64,000 nucleotides of DNA. It comes from Myotis daubentonii. Lineage: Eukaryota > Chordata > Mammalia > Chiroptera > Vespertilionidae. The position numbers and the translations under genes are program-made. Every line of letters starts with the position of its first letter. The first letter of the stretch is position 1. This document shows, in pieces, positions 11,663 to 24,200 of this stretch. The stretch is from the NCBI RefSeq assembly GCF_963259705.1, contig NC_081852.1, positions 63,445,500 to 63,509,499 on the forward strand, in the 5' to 3' direction. Under the pieces are notes generated by a model. It saw only the letters and a program-made list of their open reading frames with translations, was not told where the DNA came from and made no database searches.

Positions 11663-12385
11663 CTGGACAGGGAGTGCAGGGCGGTGACGCTCCCCCGCCC
11701 ACAGCCCGCTCAGCCTCACTGTGCTGCTCCCACGAAGGAAGAATGACGCCCCACCCGCAGGCTGTGCCTGTAAAACACGGACGGTCTCCCAGGGGGGTCC
11801 AGGGCCTCGGCCGGCCTGGCCACGTGGGGGTCGAGGTTTTATTTGTGGATGAAAAGGGACTGAAATGCAAAATGATAGAGAAGGAAACAGGACAGATGGT
11901 GGGAAGGACGGTTCTCCCTCTCGCAGGCAGTAACGTGCAGCTAGCGGTGAGTAACAAACAGGCTGCACGTGAGCAAATGGTTTCACTCCCACCACCTGGG
12001 TCTTGTGAACTCTACTCGCTGATGGAGTCAGGACTGACCCTTGCTGCTCATCAAACTTAAAACTATTCTCACAACAGAACTAAGGGAACGGCTCTTTCCG
12101 AACGCCATGCTTGACAGCACTAAGCATGAGCACACCCACTTGCAGTGCTGTTTTCAGGAAGAAAGGCCTTTCATTGTCCTCTGACAACTGTCATGCCACC
12201 TTCTGGTTTAAGGAGACTCTAGGAGCCCTTGTCACTAGACCACCCTGTCACTAGGAGACCATGGGCCTTTCTGCCATTTTTCCTCCCAAATCTTCCCAGG
12301 AAATTCAATTCGGTTGGAATAATCAATTTGTGTAATGTAACTGAAATGAGAACCATGGCCCAGGAAGAAAGAATAAACAATATGA
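11663..12385. other. Upstream flank of FAM24 (-), no gene seen
   Basis: Moderately AT-rich, unassigned sequence. Any FAM24 promoter and untranslated first exon should lie here or in the next kilobases, but no motif singles it out. Confidence 0.4.
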
Positions 12386-12386
12386 C

Positions 12387-12586
12387 GCTGCCCGACCGGT
12401 GTGGCTCAGTTGTTGAGGGTCATCCGTTGAATGGTTCGATGATTCGATTCCAGGTCAGGGCCCATGCCTGGGAAGCGGGCTCAATTCCCAGTAGGGGGCA
12501 GCCGATGGATGATTCTCTCATCATTGATGTTTCTCCCTCTCCCTCTCCCTTCGTCTCAGAAATCAATAAAATATGTTTAAAACAAC
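12387..12586 (+). repeat. VES-type SINE
   Basis: GCCCGACCGGTGTGGCTCAG head, diagnostic TCATTGATGTTTCTCCCTC tail, ending AATCAATAAAATATG. Confidence 0.9.
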
Positions 12587-13112
12587 ATGAGTGCCAAGCA
12601 TCCTTAGAACACTTACACCCTCGGGTAGGGAGGAACGCCAACTAGAAAAAAAATTACTTAAAGACCTTAGGAAACAGGTCATTTTATCAAACACGTCACT
12701 TGGTACCACACTGGCCCTTACTCAGTCAAAGGCCGCGAAAGGGTCGAGCCTGCCACTGGAGAAGAAGGGAGCTATCGCTTCATCCTGTGCGGAGTGCGGT
12801 CCGAGACTGGAGAGCTCACTTCAGAGGCCCAGCCATGGTCCAGCTCCAACTTCCGCGCTGCGGGCTGTGACATCACCGCTCCGCACCCCGGCTCTGCCCT
12901 GGGGTTCTGAATTCTGTTCCATTGTACTTAGAGTTCAGCCCCCAGGAAGCAGAAATACTATTTTGAATCACTTAATTCTAAGTTTTTACCTTTTCGGGTC
13001 GTATTTCCCCTTATTTTCAGAATTTGTTGATCAAAAGCAAATTTAAGATTTCAATTTTAAAATTAAAGACAAATGTGGGAGGCTAAAAACTCTTAATTCT
13101 TAATAGTTCAGT
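12587..13112. other. Unassigned spacer
   Basis: No recognisable gene or repeat; AT-rich toward the right end. Confidence 0.35.
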
Positions 13113-13303
13113 GCTAGCCCTAGCCTTAGTAGTTAAGAGCATGGCCCATGGACTAAAGGGTCCCAGGTTCGATTCCATCCAGGTCACAAACCTCGGTTGC
13201 AGGCTCACTCCCCGGCCCCAGGTGGCAACCAATCCATATGTCTCTTTCACATCAATGTTTCCTTCTGTCTCTCCACCCTTCCACTCTCTCTAAAAATGAT
13301 GAA
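13113..13303 (+). repeat. tRNA-derived SINE, older VES-like subfamily
   Basis: B-box GGTTCGATTCC, then a tail with CACATCAATGTTTCCTTCTG and CTCTCTAAAAATGATG. The ending TCTAAAAATCAATGG-like differs from the AATCAATAAA subfamily. Confidence 0.75.
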
Positions 13304-13519
13304 TGGACCGCATGTTCGATGGTGATCTACATGATAAGGAAGCTAAAAAATTCCTATCACATAGTGACGGCGTGACATAATTTATTTACGTTTGTGGCAA
13401 TGCTGGTGTAAACAAATCTGCTTTTCCAGGTGTATAAAAGTACAGCACATATGACTATGTACAGTACATAGTACTTGATAATAAAAATAAACGTCTATGT
13501 TACCAACTGATGTATTACA

Positions 13520-13531
13520 CTATACTTATTT
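13520..13531. repeat. Target-site duplication, left copy (HAL1)
   Basis: CTATACTTATTT, repeated at 15,836-15,847 on the other side of the element. Confidence 0.85.
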
Positions 13532-15835
13532 TTTTATTAAATAAATCTTTATTGTTCAGATTACAGTTGTTGCTCTCCCCCCCCCCATAGCTCCCCTCCA
13601 TCCAGTTCCCACCCCACCCTCTGCCCTTACCCCATCCCCCCACTGTCCTCATCCATAGGTGCACGATTTTTGTCCAGTCTCTTCCCGCACCCCCACACCC
13701 CTTTCCTCCCTGAGAATTGTCAGTCCACTCCCTTTCTATGCCCCTGATTCTATTATATTCACCAGTTTATTCTGTTTATCAGATTATTCACTTGATTTTT
13801 AGATTCACTTGTTGATAGATGCATATTTGTTGTTCATAATTTGTATCTTTACCTTTTTCTTCTTCTTCCTCTTCTTACAGGATATCCTTCAGCATTTCAT
13901 ATAATACTGGTTTGGTAGTGATGAACTCCTTTAGCTTTTTCTTATCAGTGAAGCTCTTTATCTGACCTTCAATTCTGAATGATAGCTTTGCTGGGTAAAA
14001 TAATCTTGGTTGTAGATTCTTGCTACTCATCACTTTGAATATTTCTTGCCACTCCCTTCTGGCCTGCATAGTTTCTGTTGAGAAATCAGCTGACAGTCAT
14101 ATGGGTACTCCCTTGTAGGTAACTAACTGTTTTTCTCTTGCTGCTTTTAAGATTCTCTCTGTCTTTAGCCCTTGGCATTTTAATTATGATGTGTCTTGGT
14201 GTGGTCTTCTTTGGATTCCTTTTGTTTGGGGTTCTGTGCGCTTCCTGGACTTGTAAGTCTATTTCTTTCACCAGGTAGGGGAAGTTTTCTGTCAGTATTT
14301 CTTCAAATAGGTTTTCAATATCTTGCTCTCTCTCTTCTTCTGGCACCCCTATAATTCTGATGTTGGTTTGCTTGAAGTTGTCCCAGAGGCTCCTTAAACT
14401 ATCTTCATTATTTTGGAATCTTTTTTCTTTTCCGGTTGGGTATTTTTTGCTTCTTCGTATTGCAAATCTTTGACTTGATTCTTGGGATCCTCTTGTCTGC
14501 TGTTGGATCTCTGTATATTATTCTTTATTTCAGTCAGTGTATGCTTAATTTCTAGTTGGTCCTTTTTCATATCCTCGAGGGTTTCACTAAATTTATTGGC
14601 AGTTTCTAGAGAATTCTTGAAAAACCTTATAACCATGGTTTTGAACTCTATATCCAGTAGTTTGCTTTCCTCCATTTCTGTCATTTGTGATCTCTTTGTC
14701 TCCGCATTTTGGCTGCTTCCCTGTGTTGATAGAGTGGCTTTCTGTGCTAGGTGTCCTATAGGGCCCAGGGGCTCAGCCTCCCCAATTACCTGGGGTGGAC
14801 ACTCTTGGTGCACCCCTTTGTGAGCTGTGTGCACAGTCTTGTTGTAGTTAAGCCATGATTGCTGTTGGTATCACTGGGAGGAATTGACCTCCAGGCCAAT
14901 TGGCTGTGAGAATCAGCTGTGTCTACAGTGGGAGAACTTCTGTGCTGGAGACACCCTTATGGGGCAAGTCTTGCTTCAGTGGGGCTTTGGTGCTCACTGA
15001 GTCTGCCCCCTGAGTGTGTCCCTTATGGATCTGAGGAGTTGTAATCTGGATGGTCCCAATCTGACCACTGGGTACACGGGTTCTTGGATCTCTAAAGAGG
15101 TGGTAATTTAGCATCTGCCTGAGGCTACCCAGCAGGAGCTATGGAGAGATCTACAGATTTCCCTTGTTTGGGGTTTGGAGGTGCCCAGATGAGGCCCAGC
15201 TGTGAAGCAATGCAAGCTGCTGTGGGGCCTTTAGCCTTCTTTCAGATGTTCTGGGTCTCACTGACTCAGCTGCAGTTTGTTAGGTAATTTTAGGTCTCAA
15301 AGGGCCAGCCCATTCATATGCAAAAGCCTCTGCTCGAAGCCTGGGTGGGGCGGGGTCTCTGGGAATCAACAGGGCGGAGCAGGCAGCTATGGCTGGTCCT
15401 CAGTCCTGCCCCAAGAGGCCCAGGGTCTCAGTGTCCCAGTAGTCGTGGCAAGCACCTCTGAGAGAAAGCTGCCCTCGAGTTCTGCCCGCTGCCAGACAGT
15501 CCAGTTTCTCCTCGTATGAGTCTGGGTCCCCAGAGACTCGCCCGGAACTGCAGTTCAGAGCCATCAGGAGCTTGAGACTCTCTTCTGATTGAAAAAGACA
15601 ACTGCCTCCTCCGTTGCCAGCCCTTTCCGCGCGTGCGCCTCCATAACTCTGTACTTTACTTCCGCACCTCCTGAGTCTCAGTGTGCTTTTCTCTTTCCTT
15701 CTAGTTGTAGAATTTCCACTCAGCCAGCCTTCCTGTGGTTCTGGATGATGTCCGTTTTGTCTTTTAGTTGTATTTTTGAAGTGGTTGTTCGAGGCAGCAA
15801 TTTCAGGTGTTTACCTATGCCGCCATCTTGGTTTT
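13532..15835 (-). mobile_element. Full-length HAL1 (half-L1) retrotransposon, no ORF2
   Basis: Minus orientation: 5' end near 15,835, GC-rich 5' UTR to about 14,840, a broken ORF1, a short 3' UTR and a terminal A-rich tail (T-rich on + at 13,532). After ORF1 there is only about 340 bp and no reverse transcriptase. A 12-bp target duplication flanks it, so the element is complete as inserted, not truncated. HAL1 elements depend on L1 machinery and were recently active in vesper bats (family knowledge). Confidence 0.85.
13875..14834 (-). pseudogene. HAL1/L1 ORF1p, broken by frame changes
   Basis: Three blocks in different frames. The N-terminal coiled-coil part (14,394-14,834) has ESKLLDIEFKTMVIRFFKNS. 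The RRM-like middle (14,086-14,346) has PEEEREQDIENLFEEI. The C-terminal domain (13,875-14,069) has ARREWQEIFKVMSSKNLQP and ends KPVLYEMLKDIL. This order is diagnostic of L1-type ORF1p, an RNA-binding chaperone. At least two frame breaks make it inactive. Confidence 0.85.
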
Positions 15836-15847
15836 CTATACTTATTT
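15836..15847. repeat. Target-site duplication, right copy (HAL1)
   Basis: CTATACTTATTT, matching 13,520-13,531. Confidence 0.85.
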
Positions 15848-15856
15848 ATTGAATAT

Positions 15857-16052
15857 ATATTTATTGATTTCAGAGAGAAACGGGGAGGGAGACATAGAAA
15901 CATCAATGATGAGAATCATGGATCTGCTACCTCCTGCAAGTCCCACAAAGGGGATCAAGCCTGCAACCCAGGCCTGTGCCCTGACTGGGAATCGAACCGT
16001 GACTTCTTGGTTCCTGGGTCCACGCCCAAGCACTGAACATGCCGGCTGGGCC
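15857..16052 (-). repeat. VES-type SINE
   Basis: On + it reads TTATTGATTTCAGAGAG, then CATCAATGATGAGAATCAT, then GAATCGAACC and ends GCCGGCTGGGCC: a reverse-orientation copy. Confidence 0.9.
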
Positions 16053-16640
16053 TGTATTATACTTGCAATCATTATTTTAGGATGTGCTCTTTCTACTTTA
16101 AAGAGAGTTGGATACAAAACAGCAGCCACATCAGGCGGGCAGCAGACTCATGCATGTAGTTTATGGAATCTCTTGATTGCATCATTCTCTCGCGCTTGGT
16201 TTTGTCTCGTGTTGTTTTGCACAGGAACACGCTGCGCAGGCGTGTAGCCAGGGGCTACAGGCCTGACCATGGAGCCCAGGCGTGCAGCAGGAGGTACCGT
16301 CCAGGCGTGTGAGGGTGCACTATCCTGTTCACACAAGGATGAAACCACCCAAGGATGCCTCTCCTCAGAGTGAGCCCTCAGCGTTCCGTGCACACGACTG
16401 TGCTGCCTGAATGTGACGGCCCTTCAGCACCAAGACAGCCGAGGGGAGGGGAGAGGGACTTTCACATTTACTGGGACAGTAATGATGTAGGGACACCTGC
16501 CCTTCTTCCTGTTTAAGGAGACAGAACAGAAGAGCAGAAAGAGGGAGAGAAAACGAACACTTACTGGGCACCTATAGGCCAGGCTGGTGCTGGGACATCG
16601 TGTCCAAAACATTATCCCCTTCATTCCCCATTTTACTGAG
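16053..16640. other. Spacer between the two PAAT arms
   Basis: No supported gene or repeat recognised. The diverged inner flank of arm B starts near 16,640. Confidence 0.4.
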
Positions 16641-17279
16641 TTTCCAGAGTGGACCAATTATTTTTAGATGCAAATACATCACCTTGACCACATGCAATGG
16701 TTACGCTTCCTGACGCGAGGTCACCACAGAGAACGGCCATCTGCCCGCCACACGCCTCGCCCAGTGCGAGCCTGGTCACTCACACCCAGCACAGGCTCTG
16801 GGAGGACCTGGCATCAGCTCGGCAAGGAGAGTCCCCGCTTTCTGGGGGGGAGGGACAGCACAATAGTCTCTCGTTTTGCATCAACCACTAAATCCAAATA
16901 ATTCTGACAAAGAGGCCAGTTTTAATTTTACTTTCCTTCTACAGCTACAATAAGAACGAACATAAAACGAATGGCCCCAATGGACACTAATGTTACAAAT
17001 GCCAAACACAACTAACTTCTTACTGAGAAGAACAATATAAAATATAACCCGTGATATGAAATTAAAGGCTGTAAGTCTTGAGTACCTGGTTTTCCAAGAA
17101 CAATCAATTAGGAAAAGAAAACCCCAAATATTCTAACCATTTTCCCCATATTCCTAAAAAATAAGGTCTTTACATAAATGAAAACAGTGCATACTTCAAA
17201 CACATACACAATACACACCAAAGAACTATAGTAGAAATCCTTAAATATTTTAAAGATTTAAACACAGAAATAAGAACTC
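16641..17279 (-). repeat. Diverged inner flank of PAAT arm B
   Basis: Alignable in reverse complement to about 8,551-9,140 (for example the shared GTATTTGCATCTAAAAATAA), but with many substitutions and indels. The contrast with the adjoining near-identical arm is the important point. Confidence 0.7.
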
Positions 17280-17324
17280 TGCAAACAAAAATAACTCCGG
17301 ACCCGATCACACTCACACTTGGGC

Positions 17325-17420
17325 ACGAGGTCACGTCACAAACTCAGGGAAGGTCATCCACTCTCAGGTGTGGCACGAGGTCACGTCACAAGCTCAGGGA
17401 AGGTCATCCACTCACATGCA
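17325..17420 (-). repeat. 50-bp minisatellite, two units (arm B)
   Basis: Same repeat unit as 8,159-8,510 but only two copies, accounting for about 250 bp of the length difference between the arms. Confidence 0.88.
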
Positions 17421-17581
17421 GCCCGGGGGTCACGACGACACAAGCACAGGGAATGAACGCTGAGGTCACTTGATGCAAGTAGGATGCTGATCCTCCAATG
17501 ACATCGACACTGGTTGGGAGCTTTGGGTCGCGTTGTAATAAATAGGTAATAAATATCTGCATGCACGGCGCACGGGAGCGC

Positions 17582-20500
17582 CTATCTCTCTCCGTTGGAG
17601 AGTCTGTCTCCAGAGTCATAGCGTGTGAGCGGCAGCCCCGGGGGCGGGGAGCCGGGGCTCTGCAGCAGGTGCGCCAGCAGCGCCACCTTGCCATCCACGT
17701 GCTCCTGCAGGGCGTGCAGCCGCTCGTCCAGGTAGTCCGTCAGCCTCCTCTCCATCAGCTCCAGGTTCTTACACAGAATCTTTTCCAAGTAGGAGCAGGC
17801 GGGCGGCTCTCCCATCCTAAAGGGAATTAAAGACCAAACATGACCCTGGCCTCCAAACGGCAACAAAAGCCACTAGACAACCAGCAGCAACACACAGCCT
17901 GCTGCCGCCCATGCAGCCCCTCACCCGCTCTGAGTCCGTAGGCAAAGACTTACCCGCCACCAAGGCCGCCTTCGCTGGGCGTGGGGACGTGTCCCGGCCA
18001 CGCGGCGCTCTGAGCCCCACGGAGCCGGCGCACCTGCCCGCACACGTCCTGCAGGAGGGGCAGCAGCTCGGGGGCAGGGGCCGCGGGGCTGTCGCTCGGC
18101 CTCTTTGGTAAGGAAGACGCCGCTGCGAGCTGAAGGTCCCTCCCGGGGAGAGGATGGCTCTGGGGCGCAGTGTCCCACTCTCCGAGGGGTGCGGGGTTCC
18201 CTCGCCCGGGGGGCCGTGCGTTCTCCTCCCCGGGAGCTGTCACGTCTTCTGTCCCGCGTCCCGGAGTCAGCCCGGCTCTGGGAGGCACAGGTGCGCAGGT
18301 CGGCCTGTCGCAGGTTCCCGAGGGCGCGGAGGCCCACAGGCCCAGCATCCGCCTGGAGGCAGCGCTCCCCAGAACCGCCTGCAGCTGCTCCCCCAGGGGA
18401 AGGCAGCGCTGCGGGCACAGGGAACAGGGCTGTGAACAGCAGTGGCCAGAGGAAGTTTGCGGTAATTCAGAATCAGGCCCCAGGCATTCCCCACTGGGTC
18501 CCCGACGCAGCCCTGTGCAGGCAGCCTCCATGACTGCCCCCAGCAGCTGAGGGGGCCCGGTTCAAGGCCACCCGCCCAGGCCGCACAGCTGGTGAGTGGG
18601 AACCAGGACGCGACCCGATTCCAGTCCAGGCTTGTCATCCCTTGACTGTGGTTTTTCCTCAAGAAAATGCTAAAACAAATACCAGCACAGGGAGTACAAC
18701 TGCACGGGCAGAGTTAATAGTTCCTTCCTGACTCATGGAAGTAAACGTGGGCTCTCCACCGAGGCTCAGGAAGGTGTAGTGTCCACAGAATTAAGTATCA
18801 CCTGTCACTGCCCACGTGGTCGCCAACCTGGGGATGTCCCAGCACCCACAGGCACAGAGACGCCCGGCTGGTGACACACTTCCCGCCTCTGCGGTGGGAA
18901 ATGTGACGCCTGCGACGACTAGACATGTTCCATGACGAACAAGAGCTCCCTCTCAGCTCCGTCTGCCTCAGTGGTTTGTAGGCCAATAGATTATGTTTTG
19001 GGTCCTCAACTCAACGGAATATATTTTCTCCCAGCAAAAGGGCCCGTCCCTCAGTCAGTAACATGGATGACAACTATACGCAGGCACTTTGATACAGATC
19101 CCACCCCATCATCCCACACCGCTAACGCAAGCACAAAGCCTGCAAGTCTGAACTTCAAGCACAAGAGATAAAAAGTAAACTTTCAAAAACCAGTAACCGC
19201 AGGCACCAGCAAAGCAGGGAGCGGCCGGGACCTCACAGCCCAGGCCCTCAGGACTGGCCCGCCCACGTTCACCCCGAAGGTCCTGAACGGCTGCTCACAC
19301 CACCCACAGAGCAGGAGGCCTGCTCATGGAACATCCGAGTTGACACGCAGTGAGGGGGCCCCGGCTCACACGGCGTTTTCCAGGAGTCGTTCCGGAGGTG
19401 CTGTGCTAACACTGAGCACTCCCGGAACCAGCCTGTCCTGCAGGAACCGCTCCGTGACCACAGCCGCCCCCGGGAGGACGTCTTTCATTGGCCTGTTTGC
19501 AAGAAGAATCGGGGTCTCCTTTCTTCCCCCGGGGGCTCCCCACACGTCCCCATGTGTAAGGAGTTAGCCCGGCATGGGGAAAGCAGGTGGGGAAGAGGGT
19601 GCCGCAGGGGAGGGGGCACTGATTCACTCACTGTCCTTCTGAAAGGCCTGCATCCACGGCAAAGGAGCCACGTTACATTTGGAATTAAACCAACAAACAA
19701 ACACCCCAAACCTTGACACACGGCCGAGAAACGCACTCTGCCGTCCTAGCCGCATCCTGCTCCTCTGGCTCTGGAGATTTAATTCACACCCTTTCCAGCT
19801 GAACTTGACCCCCCATTCACCTGCCTGACGCGCCTTCCTCCTGCGAAGGGGCCTGGAGAAGGGCTGCCCTTCCGCGAGCCTTTCCTCTTCCTCAGCTCCC
19901 GCCCTCGCACGGCCCCAGGGCCCCGGGACTGGGGAGGCCCCTGAAGACAGGCTGCAGGGAACTGGCCTGGAGCGGCTACAGGAGCCAAGCAGGGCCTCAG
20001 TCCCTGAGCAGCTGCGCATCAACACGAGCGACATGAGGGAGGAAGGGAGGGAGGGAGGGAGGGAGGGAGGGAGTTAGTTCCTGGAGAGCTGTGAACTCTG
20101 CTTTTCCAGAGACTAGATCTACACAGCACTATGTTCCATCAGTAAGGAAAGATTGGTCACATCAATAATAAAAGTGCAAAGGAAAGTTTAAATCACTCCA
20201 TCCTATATAATAAAAGGCCAGCGACCGTACATGCATGACGACCAGAACGACCAATCGACCAGTCGCTATGAGGTGCATTGACCACCTCTCGGTCCCTCCC
20301 CCAAGCCCGCAGGCTCCGATCGCTGAATGGCCAACGGGGAACCTCGGGGAACCAGGGTGGGTGGTGGCAGGGCGGGACTGGGGACTGGGGAGCGGGCAGA
20401 AGATGGCCCTGATCTCAGGCTAGGCCTAGGGACTCTACCTGTGCATGATTTCGTGCACCGAGCCTCTAGGGTCCTTATAAAAAGCCACCATTTACCCAGT

Positions 20501-21225
20501 TCACAGGCGCCTGGAAAGAAAGCCCCTCCACGTACCTGCTGCTGGAATCTGACCATACTCATCAGCTGCTGAGCTCCAGGGGACAGCGTGGACCCCATGG
20601 CCTCCACCATGGCATGGACCCTCTCGAGGTCCACCCTGGACCCCAGAGCAGGAGAGCTTGTGGGAAACTTTGCTGGGACGGGTCGCACGTGCACCACAAC
20701 TTTACTGACGAATACACACGGCTTTTCACCAAAGGAGAGCAACTGGCATAAAACAGAAGTTAGGACAGTCACAACATGGAACAACTATCGCTACCTAAGG
20801 TCACTTCCTGCTGTGACCTAAGTAACAGTGAAGCAGCCAAGAGTCTAAAAGTTCACTTCGGTTTCGCTAGAATAGTTAGAGTCTAAACACTACTCAGAAC
20901 CATTTAAATAAAAAATTTTAAACTACACAGTCACATGTAAAAGAACATTTTACATACTTAGATGAGGAATCAAAGATAAACCATAGCAATCTGACGGCTT
21001 AACGTACTGCAAGTGGCTGTAATATTATTTAATACAGAGCAGGGCCGGCCAGAGCCCAGGCAGTGTTTGCTGAAATAGTAAATTCTGTCCAATGCTTTAT
21101 GCTGCCCCATTTCGTCCACACTTTAAACCCTGTGGTCCGGACAACACAGCCGCTCAGTGGGAGGGAACAGGCTTTAGACTCAGGCAGACAGGCGCTCAGC
21201 AATGGCTCTGCTACTACCCTCCCGT

Positions 21226-21269
<44 letters not shown>

Positions 21270-24200
21270 GATGGTTCTGCTACCCTGCGTGTGTGCGTGT
21301 GTGTGTGTGTGTGTGCGTGCAGTGATGGCTCTGCTACTACCCTCCCTTGGTGTGTGTGTGTGTGTGTGTGTGTGCAGTGATGGTTCTGCTACCCTGCGTG
21401 TGTGCGTGTGTGTGTGTGTGTGTGCGTGCAGTGATGGCTCTCCTACCCTGCGTGTGTGCGTGTGTGCGCAGTGATGTCTCCCCTACCCTGCGTGTATGCG
21501 TGTGCGTGTGTGTGCATGTGAGTGTGTGTGTGGGTGCATGCGGGTGCACGCACACCTCAGGGCAGATGCCAAACCTGAGTCAGGAGCGAATCGGTATCAT
21601 GTGGTTGCTGCGATGAGATCAGTGTTATACATGGTTGCTATGACGACGATCAGTGTTAAAATTTCCAGTATCTACCATTGAGAAAGTGCTCAGAAACATG
21701 CATTCCTACTATTTTTATTTTAACTTCAATATACGATGGGCCCAGATGAAGCCCCACACAAACCAAAGATTTCCCCGAATGAAATGCCCTTTGCACTGCA
21801 CATCCATCCACAGACCAGTTACAGAAACACCCACCTTCCGGGACACCCCCCCCCCAGGGATCACACAGACCACAGCTGAAGACAGATCCCGGATCTAAAA
21901 CCTCAGCGGCACCAACAACGTCACTGTCATCAGCCATGAAGCCAACACCCCCCTTCACTCCCACACCCACATTCCAGCCTCCACAGGGTCCCTTTCCTGC
22001 TCCTTAATCCCTACGACGTTCTCACTATCAGACGGAACCTAGTGTGCACACTGAACCTACTATGTCTGGTCCGCTGTAATATTAACGCGAGGGCTTTGTT
22101 CCAATGTATTTTATGATGCTAGCTCCGAAGTGCCTAATACAGTATGTGGCATCAATGGGCACGCAACACTTTTTCAATGAATGCATCACCTTATGTAAAC
22201 GACTTTAGAAGCCACGAACAGGAATATGCCTCTAAAACATCCTGGAATAGCCAATCCTGTCATGTGTAAGTAACAGCAAACACAGGGTTTCAGGGATGGA
22301 AACCACCCAAGGGTTTCTTTCCTTCAGCTCCCAGCACTGCCCACTAGGCTGGGGCTGAGGGGTGGGACATCGGCGACCAGCCCACAGGACAGGCGGGGCC
22401 AGGGTTCCAGCTCAGTGCCCCGCCCCCAGGCTGACCATCTCACCCAACTTCACTGGACACTGTTTCATGATGAAGGCCCTGGCCTGGCCCGGTCTCTTTA
22501 ACTTTCAGGTGCCCTGGTCTGAAACTCCTCTACCTGGGTTTTTTCCTCGGTATTTTGGGCCCAACCCTGCTTGTGGTTTTCTTGGCACCTACGTTTTATA
22601 TCAAAATAAACCTGATTTTTAACTGAGTTTTCCAAAGCTGAAGAGCACAGCAGCATTAACTGTATTAACACTATACACGACATGGCGTTGCCGTAGGTAA
22701 CAAACGGTCCAATTTGAAAGGGAGAGCATTGGGAATTACTAAGCCAACATACAATAAATGTGCACAGTACAAAAACACTGCAATTTTCAACTTAGTTCCA
22801 ATTTAGTAATGACTTACCTTTATTTTACAAGCATGTGCAGCAGACTCCAATTTTAGACATTTTTTGTACAAAATAATCTTTTCATGTTCACTAAAAATAA
22901 AAAATAAAAATTGACTCTTTATTTTCACACATTATCACTTTTAAAATTGATAAATTATTTTAAATGTTTAAAATTTATTTCCGAGAGAGGAAGGGAGGGG
23001 AGATAGAAACATCAATGATGAGAGAGAATCACTGATCAACTGCCTCCTGATAGCCCTCAACTGGCAACTCCGGCCTGTGCCGTGACCAGGAATCCAACGG
23101 TGACCGCCCAGCTTATGGGAGGACCGATGTTCAACCACTGGCCACACCGGCAGGCACGTTATCACCTTTAATGGTCACGTTTGAAAAGAAGGGTTTCCAG
23201 GCCAATGCTTGTCCTGAGGTGGTTTTCCCGGTGAGGGGGGAGGGGGGCTGGCTTCCTAGGAAAATGCAGGGAGGACAGACTACACCTGCCACTTAGCAGC
23301 TTATGAAAGAATTAAATTTGATAACAAATGTGTCATCTTGTAGCACACGCATATTTTGAAGCTCAATAAACACATCTACTACGTCCAACCTGCACGGAAC
23401 ATAGAACGGTTCCTGTTTTGAGTGACATAAAAGAGAGGTTAGGACATGTTCTGTGTGAAAAATCAGAAAGCATGGCCGCGGGTTAAGTATGCTGGATGGC
23501 AGTGCCGGGCTGCCCACTGTTTGGAAAGGGCTTCCTGCAAGAAGATATGTTCAAAGTCCCGGCTGACGACAGATTACCGTTTGGAAAACAGACCCTGTGA
23601 GATACACAGAGAAGCAGCCTCTCCCAGGCACTGGCTGGGACCCTGGCCAGCTCAGCTCCGTCCACCAGCTGTCCGTTTCCAGCTGCTAACACACCAGGGC
23701 TGACCGGACTGTCCTGGGGTCCTCCCCCAAAGCCTGAACTCCCACGGCTGCTGGTGTTTCTCGCTCCTCCCCCTAGTGCCTGCGGCCAGTGTCAGAGAAG
23801 CAGAGCTCCCAGAGCTGGGACACAGAAACCCTCCTCGAGAAGAAGCTGCACACGGGTGGGTCACAAACCTGGTATCCAGCACATTACCAACACTCCTGCC
23901 CCTACTGGTGCCACAGTACTCCTCTCCTAAGTACACTTCCATATTTCTTGCTGAACTTAAAATGCCAACAGAAACGACTCCTTCACCTCCACTGGGGTCA
24001 CAGCGCAGGGAGAGGAAGCAGGGCTTTTCATCTGGGCTCTTCTGGCTCCTTTTCAGAATCACCAGGTCGCGGCTGCAGAGAAAGTGACAAATATCAGTGT
24101 CGGCCTCTGCACACACCGCCAACCCACCGATAGGCCCCGGGGCTGGCATTTCATTCCCTTCCGTTTGCCTTTGGGGTCCACACACCTTCCAACAGCCCAC

